Assembly: GCA_020845635.1 (NCBI GenBank) | Contig: JADLFI010000003.1 | Coordinates: 124,001-188,000, forward strand | Length of the DNA stretch: 64,000 bases | Direction: 5' to 3' | From: Bacteroidia bacterium | GTDB taxonomy: Bacteria > Bacteroidota > Bacteroidia > UBA4408 | Shown here: positions 1 through 8,477 of the stretch, piece by piece | Layout of the letters: each line of letters starts with the position of its first letter | Numbering within the stretch: position 1 is the stretch's first letter | Translations under genes and position numbers: made by a program | Notes under the pieces: model-generated | Told to the model about the DNA's origin: nothing | What the model saw: only the letters and a program-made list of their open reading frames with translations | Database searches by the model: none

Positions 1-258
1 AATAATATGAACTGAACCAACTCCCGTTCCAACATATAGATAATTATTAATTTCGTCATAATGTATTTTATAAATGGCACTGGGCATTTTGGCTGAGAAG
101 TTATCGGCTTGTTTATTTTTTATATCCCAGCGAGCCAAAATTTTATCACTGCTGCCACTATAAAACATAAACGGAGAGTGGCTATTGCTTAAAGCATATA
201 CAGAAGCCTGATGCCCTGTAAAGTGAAATTCTTTATGTATGTTCAATAGTGGAGTCAT
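1..258 (-). CDS. WD40-repeat protein, partial (C-terminus outside window)
   Basis: The first 86 codons of a gene that runs off the left edge. The ATG is at 258. The protein starts MTPLLNIHKEFHFTGHQASV and contains GHQASVYAL followed by SGSSDKILARWDIK, the typical end-of-blade pattern (GH ... SGSSD ... WD) of a WD40 beta-propeller blade. A second blade begins with YVGTGVGSVHII. There is no signal peptide, so a cytoplasmic scaffold-type protein is likely. It starts 12 nt after the xerD stop on the same strand and looks like the last visible gene of the operon that begins near 4.8 kb. The specific role is unknown. The family is clear from the repeat pattern, but only about a quarter of a normal propeller is visible. 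Confidence 0.75.
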   Translation of the reverse strand, partial: MTPLLNIHKEFHFTGHQASVYALSNSHSPFMFYSGSSDKILARWDIKNKQADNFSAKMPSAIYKIHYDEINNYLYVGTGVGSVHII

Positions 259-270
259 TTTCACAATTCA

Positions 271-1173
271 TTATTTAGCTGACCTAGGATGAAACTGTAT
301 GATGGTATCACGCAAATATTCTCTATCTAAATGTGTATAAATTTCAGTTGTAGTAATACTTTCATGGCCTAACATTTCCTGTACTGCCCTTAGGTCGGCA
401 CCACCCTCAACAAGATGAGTGGCAAAGCTATGACGCAAGGTATGTGGACTTATATTTTTGCTTAATCCTATTTTTTGGGCCAACTCCTTAATAATAATAA
501 ACACCATAGTACGTGTAAGGGCAGCCCCTCTACGGTTTAGAAAGAGTATATCCTCGTAATCTTTTTTAATTTTTACCTTTTGACGTACATTTTCCTGATA
601 TATTTTTATTGCTTTAATGGCCGAACTGCCAAGTGGGATTAATCTTTCTTTACTCCCTTTGCCGGTAACTTTTACAAAACCAATATCAAAAAAAATATTT
701 GAAATTTTTAAACTAACCGCCTCACTTACTCTTAATCCGGAGCTGTACATGGTTTCAATAATGGCTTTGTTTCTTACTCCTTCAGGAAAAGATAAATCAA
801 TAGCTGCCAAAAGTCGGTCAATATCTTCAACTGACAAAGTATCGGGCAGTTTACGACCTAACTTAGGAGCTTCTAAAAGTTCTGTAGGGTCTTTATGAAT
901 TAAATTTTCGAGTAACAGATATTTATAAAATCCTTTCAACCCACTGATAATACGGGTTTGTGTAGAAGCTGCCAAGCCCAAATCATTAATCCATCGGATA
1001 AACTGTTTTAAGTCGTTATAAGTTATTCCCAGAGGAAAATTGCCAAGTTGGTGTAATTCGGCATATTGAGCCAACTTATTTACATCATCAATATAAGCTT
1101 CTATGGAGTTGGGAGATAATGATTTCTCTAACTTCAAAAAAGACTTAAATCCATTAATGTATAAGTTGCTCAA
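271..1173 (-). CDS. xerD: Tyrosine recombinase XerD
   Basis: Site-specific recombinase that, with its partner Xer protein, resolves chromosome dimers at dif. At 300 residues it has the standard length. The N-terminal SAM-like core-binding domain covers about residues 1-90 and the catalytic domain about 110-295. All expected catalytic residues are present: R148 in SSGLRVSE, K172 in GKGSKER, H244 and R247 in HTLRHSF, H270 in LGHESI, and the nucleophile Y279 in IYTH. The length and the C-terminus (DTIIQFHPRS) fit XerD better than an integron or phage integrase. It sits 9 nt downstream of an outer-membrane-type gene and 12 nt upstream of a WD40 gene, so it is probably co-transcribed with them. 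No phage genes or attachment-site repeats flank it. XerC is the main alternative name. Confidence 0.93.
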   Translation of the reverse strand: MSNLYINGFKSFLKLEKSLSPNSIEAYIDDVNKLAQYAELHQLGNFPLGITYNDLKQFIRWINDLGLAASTQTRIISGLKGFYKYLLLENLIHKDPTELLEAPKLGRKLPDTLSVEDIDRLLAAIDLSFPEGVRNKAIIETMYSSGLRVSEAVSLKISNIFFDIGFVKVTGKGSKERLIPLGSSAIKAIKIYQENVRQKVKIKKDYEDILFLNRRGAALTRTMVFIIIKELAQKIGLSKNISPHTLRHSFATHLVEGGADLRAVQEMLGHESITTTEIYTHLDREYLRDTIIQFHPRSAK

Positions 1174-1182
1174 AACAAAAAA

Positions 1183-1893
1183 TTAGAAAATTGCATAACT
1201 GATGCCTGCCGAAATACGCGGAAGTTCAATAAAATACCTGTTTGTTTTAAACATATTACTTAAACGATATGTTCCGTAAATACCCCATTTATTGAACCCT
1301 AAACGAACCATAGCTCCGTAATTAAACGGTAAAAACCAATCGTGTTTTCTCAAAATATATTCAGCCTTTACACCTTCGGGAGTTCCTTTCGGGTTTTCAA
1401 ATTTATAGTAGTGGGTTCGTGCAAAACTCCACTCGCCATAAGCGCCAATATCAATAAATTTTCCTAAGGTATTACCTCTTTTGCCATAGTTAATTCTTAA
1501 CCAGGGTTTGAGTTGTAAGTTGCGTGTATAAATTCTTTCCTGCTTTAGCTTTGCCCCCGGAGGAAAGGCATAATTGGCGGTATCTTTTATATTATAATTT
1601 CGATACAAGAAGGCCAAATCATTTCCTAAAGAAAAAACATTATTTATTCTTCTTTTAAAGACTCTACCAAAGCCTATTTCATGGCTTCGTTGTGGATGAA
1701 TTACTTTTGAGTCGGGAATAATACCACCAAAATTTAAATAGGAATAAGAAAACTTACGTGCGTTAGGTCCTTTGTTTGTTTTAAGCGTATCTTGTTTTAA
1801 ATTGTGGTGTATAATTTGCTTTTGGGAAAATGCCTGAGTATGGCAGAAAACAATCACCATAAAAAACAATAAATAAAATCTCTTTTTGTTCAT
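1183..1893 (-). CDS. Putative outer-membrane beta-barrel protein
   Basis: A 236-residue protein with a clear Sec signal peptide (MNKKRFYLLFFMVIVFCHTQ, cleavage probably after AFSQ). The mature part alternates polar and hydrophobic/aromatic residues in strand-like runs (for example TRNLQLKPWLRINY, WGIYGTYRLS) and ends ISAGISYAIF. A C-terminal aromatic residue after an amphipathic strand is typical of outer-membrane barrels. I do not recognise a named family; it resembles the small PorT-like or 'outer membrane beta-barrel' proteins common in Bacteroidota. It lies 11 nt after the subtilase gene and 9 nt before xerD, suggesting co-transcription. Secretion is well supported; the barrel fold is inferred. 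Confidence 0.6.
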   Translation of the reverse strand: MNKKRFYLLFFMVIVFCHTQAFSQKQIIHHNLKQDTLKTNKGPNARKFSYSYLNFGGIIPDSKVIHPQRSHEIGFGRVFKRRINNVFSLGNDLAFLYRNYNIKDTANYAFPPGAKLKQERIYTRNLQLKPWLRINYGKRGNTLGKFIDIGAYGEWSFARTHYYKFENPKGTPEGVKAEYILRKHDWFLPFNYGAMVRLGFNKWGIYGTYRLSNMFKTNRYFIELPRISAGISYAIF

Positions 1894-1904
1894 GAGTTTG
1901 TATT

Positions 1905-3512
1905 TTAAAAAGTATAACTTGCAGTGTAACCGTTGTAATTAATCATCAGTTTTTCTCCTTTTTTGTACATAAAGTAATCAAACTTCAACACATCTTTTAC
2001 ATCGGCAGAAATTAGATAATAATCTCTAATAATGCCTTTGGCATCTTCAATATGATAATAAATAGGAACTTTAGCACCTGTAACGGGGTCAATTGCTCCG
2101 GGTTCTTTAAGAATAATACGTAGTTGATTTTCTCCTATATCAAAATCGAAAGTAGTTGGTTTTTCGGGTTCGGTTTTTAAAACTTTCCCTGCCTGTGGAA
2201 CTCCGAAACCATGCATATAATCAAAATAAGGAAATAAACTTGACGATCTTTGTATTAGATCAAACAACTCCATAGGTTTACCTTTCATTTCAGGATGTGC
2301 CTGTAGGGCACAAGCAGCAAAGCCCGAAACCAAGGGACATGAGAAAGATGTACCATCAACCTGTTTATATCCTCTCTTATTAGCTGTAAGGACATGGCCA
2401 AAGGCACAAACATTTGGTTTCATCTCGTTTTTACTATTAGGCCCTATACTGCTGAATGATATATGATAACCTGTTGTAGGACTTATTCCACCCACTGTTA
2501 ATACACTATCCACATCTGCCGGGGTAATAATAAACAACCAAGAATTAGTGTATTCGTTTCCGGCACTATTCACTACCAATATACCCTTACGAACGGCCAT
2601 GCGTGCAGCTTTAGACACCAAACTGGTGTGTCCGTTCATATCTTTATAAAAATACCTTTCAAAAGTATATCCTAACGAACTACTTATAATATCAGCTCCA
2701 TTCTTGTCTGCCCATTCGGCTGCTGCCAACCAATACTCTTCTTCAGCGTAAGGTTCGCGAACATTATACTCGGTTGTGGCAAGTAGCAGTTCACATCCGG
2801 TGGCCAATCCTGTTTGTACCTTATCAGTAGTACCAACTACACAACCTGTGGTCATAATACCGTGCGTACCTCCTTTATATACATTGGAATTATTATTTAA
2901 AAAGTTCCAAGTGGCTACAATTCTATTTTCTTGCCTTTGTGATGCAAATAGTTCATGTTTATCTAAACCTGGAAAACCTGCATCAAAAACAGCAACACGA
3001 ATTCCTTTCCCATTAATATCAGCTTGTTTGAATTTACTGCCTCCCATGTTTTCAAGTTGCTGCTGAGCCAGTTTTAGGTCTGCCTCTTTTATATCGGGGT
3101 TATTATTATCATCGCTGATAGAGGCTATTTTGCCAATATTCAAATATGCCGGCACTACTTCTTTAACAAAAGCGAACTTATTAATTTGTGTTAGTTGTTG
3201 TTCGTTGCAGCCCCATATTTTGATAGCATTCATCCATCGGCTTTCTATGGTAACAGAGTCGGCCAGCATACTAACAGATTTAACGTAGTGCTGATTTAAA
3301 GGATAGTCGGTAATATCATCTAAAGGAATACCGGCATTCTTTCTTCTGTCAATAGTATTCTTATGAAAATACTCATAAGGATTAAAACTAACTCCTTTTT
3401 TATCGGTAAAAAATACCCAATAAGCATTTGTTTTTTCAGAGCCTGCATAAAGTTTGGCCGGAATCATTAAAACCAGCATTAGAATTACTTTTACACTATA
3501 TTTCATTTTCAT
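1905..3512 (-). CDS. Subtilisin-like serine protease (S8 family), secreted
   Basis: Secreted peptidase S8 with a complete triad. Numbered from the chosen start (MKMKYSV at 3512, about 535 residues), D177 is in AVFDAGFPG, H217 in GGTHG, the oxyanion Asn N319 in NSAGNE, and S389 in DGTSFSCP. Residues 1-23 form a signal peptide ending at YAG. A prodomain-like segment (about 25-140) precedes the catalytic domain (about 165-410), and a beta-rich domain follows. A longer reading frame to 3614 exists but would put 34 residues ahead of an obvious signal peptide, so I start at 3512; M37 at 3506 is equally possible. Either start overlaps the 3' end of the DCC1 gene. The C-terminus lacks a T9SS sorting domain, unlike many Bacteroidota subtilases, so export may stop at the periplasm or use another route. 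Confidence 0.9.
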   Translation of the reverse strand: MKMKYSVKVILMLVLMIPAKLYAGSEKTNAYWVFFTDKKGVSFNPYEYFHKNTIDRRKNAGIPLDDITDYPLNQHYVKSVSMLADSVTIESRWMNAIKIWGCNEQQLTQINKFAFVKEVVPAYLNIGKIASISDDNNNPDIKEADLKLAQQQLENMGGSKFKQADINGKGIRVAVFDAGFPGLDKHELFASQRQENRIVATWNFLNNNSNVYKGGTHGIMTTGCVVGTTDKVQTGLATGCELLLATTEYNVREPYAEEEYWLAAAEWADKNGADIISSSLGYTFERYFYKDMNGHTSLVSKAARMAVRKGILVVNSAGNEYTNSWLFIITPADVDSVLTVGGISPTTGYHISFSSIGPNSKNEMKPNVCAFGHVLTANKRGYKQVDGTSFSCPLVSGFAACALQAHPEMKGKPMELFDLIQRSSSLFPYFDYMHGFGVPQAGKVLKTEPEKPTTFDFDIGENQLRIILKEPGAIDPVTGAKVPIYYHIEDAKGIIRDYYLISADVKDVLKFDYFMYKKGEKLMINYNGYTASYTF

Positions 3513-3918
3513 TAGTGATAAATAATGACTGAACTTGAGTGGAGGGAACCATACATGTTTCAAGTTTTCCAAACCACTTATATCTGTTATTAGCAATAAT
3601 ATTATATATAGCATTACGCAACATTGGAGGAACTATAATAAAAACATACATTAAAGGCCATAAGGGTTTTAAATATAAGCAAAGCCTTAATGCCCCTGAA
3701 CTATTTAAAAACACTTTTTCTTGATCAATAAAAATAAGAGAACTTAAATAATTAGGGCTTATGTTATACTTCATTAATAATTTTTTTCCTGCCGGACTTT
3801 GAATTGCGGCATAACGTATTTGTTTTTTTCTATCTCTATTAATTACAAAATTTACGGTGCTATTACATAAATTACAAACACCATCAAATAACAAAATTTT
3901 ATGGTCTTTATCCCACAT
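3496..3918 (-). CDS. DCC1-like thiol-disulfide oxidoreductase family protein (DUF393)
   Basis: A 140-residue protein with the family-defining motif near the N-terminus: FDGVCNLCNS, giving DGxCxLC with C15 and C18. Next come a basic stretch with AAIQSPAGKKLL, a hydrophobic segment around PLWPLMYVFIIVPPMLRNAIY, and the typical Y-x-W-F motif (RYKWFG), all in the order expected for DUF393. Members are predicted thiol-disulfide oxidoreductases with a thioredoxin-like fold; substrates are generally unknown. The start overlaps the end of the cyanophycinase-like gene by 11 nt, and the 3' end overlaps the subtilase start, so the three genes are probably translationally coupled. Confidence 0.85.
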   Translation of the reverse strand: MWDKDHKILLFDGVCNLCNSTVNFVINRDRKKQIRYAAIQSPAGKKLLMKYNISPNYLSSLIFIDQEKVFLNSSGALRLCLYLKPLWPLMYVFIIVPPMLRNAIYNIIANNRYKWFGKLETCMVPSTQVQSLFITNENEI

Positions 3919-4783
3919 TTATCAGATTAGAATCAGAGAAAAATTTGCGCTGACGTATATCATAGTGATTGCCTTTAGCCATTACATGAACAATCATATT
4001 CTCGATAGATAAAGGGGTACCTTCTTCAACATCAGCAATATTAGTGTGTTTAATATTATGCCCGTCAAAAATTAAAATTAATCCGGTGCCAATAGCTTCT
4101 AAATTATTACCTTCGGTAACCAATACTCCCGTATCTTCGCCCAGCCCAATGCCAATACAACCCGGATTTCCTGCAACAGCTTGCGCCAAACGTCCAAAAC
4201 GACCACGTTTTACAAAGTGTGAATCTATGATTACATTTTTCAAAAATCCTAACCCTGTAGTAATTTTCACTTGTCCTTTCAGTAAAGCTTCTGTACTACT
4301 TCCCTGATAAATCATTGTATTGCTCATAGCCATAGCTCCGGCACTTGTGCCTGCAATCACAAAGTTTTCGTTCATATATCTGCTATGTAATATACTTAAT
4401 ATTTCGGTTCCTCCGAAAATCGTACTCAAGCGTAATTGATTGCCACCGGTAAACATTACTCCGTCACAATTCTTAATACGTTCAATATATTCAGGAATTA
4501 AGCAATCTTCGCGTTTTTTAATGTGCATTATTCCAATCTGTGTTGCTCCTAACTTTGTAAAAGCACTCAAATAATTTTCGCCTACCTCTTCAGGTATCAT
4601 ACTTGCCGAAGTAATCACTTCAATTCTTGATTCTGCCCCATTTTTTGTTTCCTTCAGAATTCTTTTTAAAATACCAAATTCAAAGAAATTGAGATTTTCC
4701 TTTTGCTCAAAATTTTTTTCAATCTCTGTTCCTTTGTCTTCGTTCCCCCCCACCGAAATTAGTTTTCCTTTAGGAATTTCCAT
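3908..4783 (-). CDS. Cyanophycinase-like peptidase (S51 family)
   Basis: Serine peptidase of family S51 (dipeptidase E/cyanophycinase fold), 291 residues, close to the usual length for cyanophycinase. The nucleophile S147 lies in the elbow IAGTSAGAMAMS, and FTGGNQLRL (about 111-119) matches the oxyanion/substrate-binding loop. The N-terminus KGKLISVGGNEDKG is characteristic of Bacteroidota members. In cyanobacteria these enzymes cleave cyanophycin to beta-Asp-Arg. No cyanophycin synthetase or isoaspartyl dipeptidase gene is in the window, so the substrate is uncertain. There is no signal peptide, so it is probably cytoplasmic. It is the first gene of the minus-strand operon and has a good promoter just upstream. 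Confidence 0.88.
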   Translation of the reverse strand: MEIPKGKLISVGGNEDKGTEIEKNFEQKENLNFFEFGILKRILKETKNGAESRIEVITSASMIPEEVGENYLSAFTKLGATQIGIMHIKKREDCLIPEYIERIKNCDGVMFTGGNQLRLSTIFGGTEILSILHSRYMNENFVIAGTSAGAMAMSNTMIYQGSSTEALLKGQVKITTGLGFLKNVIIDSHFVKRGRFGRLAQAVAGNPGCIGIGLGEDTGVLVTEGNNLEAIGTGLILIFDGHNIKHTNIADVEEGTPLSIENMIVHVMAKGNHYDIRQRKFFSDSNLINVG

Positions 4784-4808
4784 ATAGTTTTAAATTATAA
4801 ATTTATAT

Positions 4809-4841
4809 CAAAGGTATATAAACTATTACAGTATCTGCAAA
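4809..4841 (-). promoter_or_regulatory. Bacteroidota-type promoter for the cyanophycinase-xerD operon
   Basis: On the minus strand a perfect TAnnTTTG -7 box (TACCTTTG, 4816-4809) is preceded by TTTG at 4841-4838 with a 21-nt spacer. The box ends 25 nt upstream of the ATG at 4783. Confidence 0.65.
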
Positions 4842-4881
4842 TAGAAATATTAAAATGTAGATGTTAGTAATTAATTAATTT

Positions 4882-5652
4882 TCAGGTTAAGCACAATTTT
4901 ATGCCGGCAATCAACAATACAAAGGCTAACATTTTTTTTAACTTATCGGTGTTTTCAAGGTTAACCCCCCACTTTCCGCCTAAATAACCGAATAAAGCTA
5001 CGGTAAAAATCTCAGCTATAAAAATAGGTTGTAAAAAAGAATCGAATTGTTTTATGGCCAATAGCCCGGAGGCTGAGTTAACTACAATAAACAAGGCCGA
5101 GAGCGAAGCTGTTTGCTTTAAATTTTGCCATCCTAAAATTAGTAATACAGGGCTTAAAAAAATACCTCCTCCTACGCCAACTATTCCGGAGAAGAAACCA
5201 ATAACAGCACCTATCATTAATGATTTCCAAATTTTAAATTCAGTTTGAAACAAGTTATGAAACTTATTAAAAAAGCCTAATAGATAAGATACTGAAAAAA
5301 ACAAAAATGCAGCCAAAATATAATGATACAATGCGGCATCTATTTTTAACTTAGCCCCAAAATAAGCCATAGGTGCAGCCCCTAGAGCAAAAGGCAAAAA
5401 ATATTTTATATTAAAATATCCTTTTCTTGAATAATGTATAAATGTAATGCTAGCCACAATTAAATTCATGACTAAAACAAATGATTTGGTTTGGGGTGAT
5501 AATAAACCGAATAAGGCAAAAATTGCAATATATCCGCTAGCACCTCCGTGCCCAACGGCTGCATAGCAAAAGGCTATAGCACTTAAGGATAATAATAAAA
5601 TAATGGTAGTTAAATCCACGAATTGCAATAAACTATGCCACAAAGTAAACAA
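4882..5652 (-). CDS. Sulfite exporter TauE/SafE family membrane transporter
   Basis: A 256-residue integral membrane protein with about eight hydrophobic helices in two homologous halves. The small-residue signatures GHGGASGYIAIF (about 34-45) and GVVGVGGGIFLSPVLL-like GIVGVGGGIFLSPVLL (about 156-171) are diagnostic of TauE/SafE. The family moves small anions or organosulfur compounds across the inner membrane; the substrate here is unknown. No ATG is usable at the 5' end: the frame is open from a stop at 5677-5679, and the best start is TTG at 5652. It is divergent from moaA with only 39 nt between start codons. Since molybdenum-cofactor enzymes include sulfite oxidases, a link to sulfur-oxyanion metabolism is conceivable but unproven. 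Confidence 0.85.
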   Translation of the reverse strand: MFTLWHSLLQFVDLTTIILLLSLSAIAFCYAAVGHGGASGYIAIFALFGLLSPQTKSFVLVMNLIVASITFIHYSRKGYFNIKYFLPFALGAAPMAYFGAKLKIDAALYHYILAAFLFFSVSYLLGFFNKFHNLFQTEFKIWKSLMIGAVIGFFSGIVGVGGGIFLSPVLLILGWQNLKQTASLSALFIVVNSASGLLAIKQFDSFLQPIFIAEIFTVALFGYLGGKWGVNLENTDKLKKMLAFVLLIAGIKLCLT

Positions 5653-5668
5653 ATTAATGCAGAATAAG

Positions 5669-5676
5669 TATCTTTG
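5669..5676 (+). promoter_or_regulatory. -7 box upstream of moaA
   Basis: TATCTTTG matches TAnnTTTG and ends 15 nt before the moaA ATG. I see no TTG at the expected -33 distance, so it is only half of a consensus promoter. Confidence 0.5.
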
Positions 5677-5691
5677 TTATAGATTTTTTAT

Positions 5692-6651
5692 ATGCTTTCC
5701 GATAACTTTGGTCGTTTTCATACTTATCTTAGAATTTCTTTGACTGATGCATGCAATATGCGTTGCAATTATTGTATGCCTTTAAACAGCTATAAAGGCA
5801 ATCAAGGGATAGATTTAATGAGTAGTGATGAGATATATTCGCTGGCAAATACTTTTGTATTATTAGGTGTTACAAAAATACGCCTAACCGGTGGAGAGCC
5901 ATTGCTACGCAATGATTTTGCAGATATTTTAAGAAAACTGAAATCGCTTCCCGTAACACTTGCCATTAGCACTAATGGACTACTACTTGATAAATACTTT
6001 GATGTAATTCGTGAGTGCAAAGTTAAACAGGTAAATGTAAGTTTAGATACACTTGACCCTGACACTTTTAAAGAAATAACCCGATCAGGGCGGTTAGCAA
6101 AAATTATTTCAAATATTAATACCTTACTTAGTTTTGATTTGCAGGTAAAGATTAATTTGGTGCTGCTTAAGAACGTTAATGAGCATGATGTTATTGACTT
6201 GATAGCCTGGACAAAGGACAAAGCTTTGGATATTCGTTTTATTGAATTTATGCCATTTAAGAGAAATGGTTGGGATAAAAGTAAAGTACTTGATTACAAA
6301 ACTGTATTGACTAATATTCATCAACATTTTGATATTGTTAAGTTGAAAGATGAGCCACACAGCACCTCCCGAAATTATCAGGTAAAAGGCTATAAAGGTA
6401 GTTTTGGATTTATAACTACGGTGAGTGAGCCATTTTGTGACACTTGTAACCGTTTACGATTGACTGCTGATGGCAAAATGCGAAATTGTTTGTTTGCCAA
6501 AAGTGAAACCGATTTATTAAACCCTTTACGTCAAGGACAAGATATTGTTCCTTTAATTTTGCAGAATATTAAAGCTAAAGCCAAAGCTTTGGGAGGCATG
6601 ACCGAATTGAATAATCAAGGAGACCGCAGTATGATACAAATTGGCGGATAG
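5692..6651 (+). CDS. moaA: GTP 3',8-cyclase MoaA
   Basis: Radical SAM enzyme of the first step of molybdenum-cofactor synthesis, converting GTP to 3',8-cyclo-7,8-dihydro-GTP. The N-terminal cluster motif CNMRCNYC gives C21, C25 and C28; the C-terminal auxiliary cluster is C249, C252 and C266 (CDTCNRLRL ... RNC). LTGGEPLLR (about 63-71) is the SAM-binding GGEP segment. The protein ends IQIGG, keeping the functional C-terminal Gly-Gly. At 319 residues it is full length. No other moa/moe genes are adjacent, so the rest of the pathway must lie elsewhere. It is convergent with dnaB, 263 nt away; that gap holds no gene or terminator I can support. Confidence 0.96.
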   Translation: MLSDNFGRFHTYLRISLTDACNMRCNYCMPLNSYKGNQGIDLMSSDEIYSLANTFVLLGVTKIRLTGGEPLLRNDFADILRKLKSLPVTLAISTNGLLLDKYFDVIRECKVKQVNVSLDTLDPDTFKEITRSGRLAKIISNINTLLSFDLQVKINLVLLKNVNEHDVIDLIAWTKDKALDIRFIEFMPFKRNGWDKSKVLDYKTVLTNIHQHFDIVKLKDEPHSTSRNYQVKGYKGSFGFITTVSEPFCDTCNRLRLTADGKMRNCLFAKSETDLLNPLRQGQDIVPLILQNIKAKAKALGGMTELNNQGDRSMIQIGG

Positions 6652-6914
6652 TTTGTTTTTAATTTTTTAAGGGTATCGGATATTTTAATGTAATACTGCT
6701 CCATAAAAATCATTTCTTGCTGCTTATTGAAGCTTTATACCTCTCAAATAATTAAAATAATAGTCATCCAATTCAAAACATGCAACGGCTTTATTCAATA
6801 TAACTTAATATAATAAATACATGGAAGCAATTTTACTCTTTTTTCGTCTTATTCAAGGTGCATAAAAAGAAAGAGTAATGCTAAGCTAAGCTAATCAAAT
6901 GAAAATAAAATAAC

Positions 6915-8465
6915 CTACCAAGGTTCTAACTCATCATCGCCCATTTCGTTAATTTTAGAGTTAAAGGTAATTCTTGGCGCACCTTGTGTATCAAAATCAA
7001 CATTCGGGTCAATACCACTTGATAAGAAATCAAGATTCGGTTCATAATCAGTGAACTTTGCATTTTCGCTAACAAAGCGCAAGTCAACATCTTCTAATGA
7101 GCCATTACGATGTTTAGCAATAATTATTTGTGCTAAACCTCTCAAATCTCTTCCTTCTGCATCCTGATTAATTTGATAATAATCGGGACGATAAATAAAC
7201 ATTACCATATCTGCGTCTTGTTCAATGGCACCTGATTCGCGCAGGTCTCCGAGTTGTGGTCTTTTACTATTATTTGCCCCTCCTCTAACTTCAACCTGAC
7301 GATTTAATTGAGATAAAACAATTACCGGTATATTTAATTCTTTAGCAATAGCTTTTAAAGATCTGGAGATGGTGCTTACTTCTTGCTCACGATTGCCTCT
7401 ACCCTCGTTTCCTGCTGTCATCAACTGTAAATAATCAATAATAGCTAATTCAATATTATGTTCAGACTTTAATCTTCTTAATTTAGCTCTCAGGTCAAAA
7501 ACATTCAATGCCGGTGTATCGTCAATAAACAAAGGAGCATCGGCCAGTTTTGTAATTTGTGTATGTAATTGTTGCCACTGATGATCTTCAAGTTGTCCGC
7601 GTTTTAACAGGTCGGCTTTTAATCCGGTTTCGCCCGATATCAAACGGGTAACTAATTGAACAGAACTCATCTCGAGCGAAAAGAAAGCTACAGGTTTTTT
7701 AAAATCAATAGCTGCATTTCGGGCTAATGCCAATACAAATGCCGTTTTACCCATTCCGGGGCGGGCAGCCAAAATAATTAAATCCGAGCGTTGCCAACCT
7801 GCTGTAACTTTATCTAATGCCGTAAAACCCGAAGGAATACCGCTAATCCCATCTTCTTGGTCGCGGGCTTTTTCAATTTGCCTTATTGCCTCTTGCAATA
7901 ATTCGCTCATGGATGAATAATTCCGTTTTATATTATTCTCAGCAATGGCAAACAATTCTCTTTCTGCCTTATCCAATAACTCTAGAACATCGGTAGAGTC
8001 TTCGTATGCCTCACGAATGGTTTGAGTGCTTGTTTGAATTAACATTCGCTGAATGTATTTTTGCAACACAATGCGAGAATAGTATTCCACATTGGCACTA
8101 CTGGCCACTCTGTTGGTTAGTTTAGAGATATAATATGCTCCACCAATAATTTCAAGTTCTCCGGATTTTTTTAACTGATTGGTAACGGTTAAAATATCTA
8201 TAGGCTGTCGTTCTTTCCATAATTCAAGTATAGCCTTATAAATTTTACTGTGTGCCTCAACATAAAAAGCTTCGGGCACTAACATATCAACTACTTGTAT
8301 TAATGCATTTTTTTCAATTAATAATGCACCCAATACAGCTTCCTCCAAATCAGGTGCTTGTGGTGGTAATTTTCCTACTTCAAAAGGATTGAAATTACTA
8401 TTTACTGTCTTGCGTGCCTTCTTTACATAAGGGATATTCTTTTTTTGTTCTGTCTCGTTTTCCAT
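6915..8465 (-). CDS. dnaB: Replicative DNA helicase DnaB
   Basis: Hexameric 5'-3' helicase of the replication fork. The N-terminal DnaB domain (about residues 33-135, beginning PPQAPDLEEAVLGALL) binds primase. The RecA-like domain has Walker A ARPGMGKT at 234-241, Walker B ELAIIDYLQL near 340, and RESGAIEQDADMVMFIYRP in the C-terminal part. At 516 residues it has the normal length, with no intein interrupting the Walker A or other conserved loops. The basic/acidic tail around the last 40 residues is typical for the phylum. It is transcribed alone, with a -7 box only 4 nt before the ATG. Confidence 0.97.
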   Translation of the reverse strand: MENETEQKKNIPYVKKARKTVNSNFNPFEVGKLPPQAPDLEEAVLGALLIEKNALIQVVDMLVPEAFYVEAHSKIYKAILELWKERQPIDILTVTNQLKKSGELEIIGGAYYISKLTNRVASSANVEYYSRIVLQKYIQRMLIQTSTQTIREAYEDSTDVLELLDKAERELFAIAENNIKRNYSSMSELLQEAIRQIEKARDQEDGISGIPSGFTALDKVTAGWQRSDLIILAARPGMGKTAFVLALARNAAIDFKKPVAFFSLEMSSVQLVTRLISGETGLKADLLKRGQLEDHQWQQLHTQITKLADAPLFIDDTPALNVFDLRAKLRRLKSEHNIELAIIDYLQLMTAGNEGRGNREQEVSTISRSLKAIAKELNIPVIVLSQLNRQVEVRGGANNSKRPQLGDLRESGAIEQDADMVMFIYRPDYYQINQDAEGRDLRGLAQIIIAKHRNGSLEDVDLRFVSENAKFTDYEPNLDFLSSGIDPNVDFDTQGAPRITFNSKINEMGDDELEPW

Positions 8466-8469
8466 TGCT

Positions 8470-8477
8470 CAAAGATA
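8470..8477 (-). promoter_or_regulatory. -7 box abutting the dnaB start codon
   Basis: The minus-strand TATCTTTG (8477-8470) is a perfect TAnnTTTG. Only 4 nt separate it from the ATG at 8465, which would place transcription initiation at or next to the A of the ATG. No TTTG is found 18-21 nt upstream. Confidence 0.5.

Noticed and set aside
271-1173. XerD-like recombinase as the integrase of a mobile element
   Set aside because: It has XerD length and motifs. The neighbourhood lacks phage, conjugation or transposon genes, direct repeats or a flanking tRNA.
1905-3512. Subtilase as T9SS cargo
   Set aside because: The C-terminus (YNGYTASYTF) has none of the sorting-domain landmarks (YPNP, GK, SGxYxL) present in the two genuine cargo proteins here.
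6915-8465. Possible intein in dnaB
   Set aside because: The product is 516 residues with contiguous Walker A and B and no extra block or splicing motifs.
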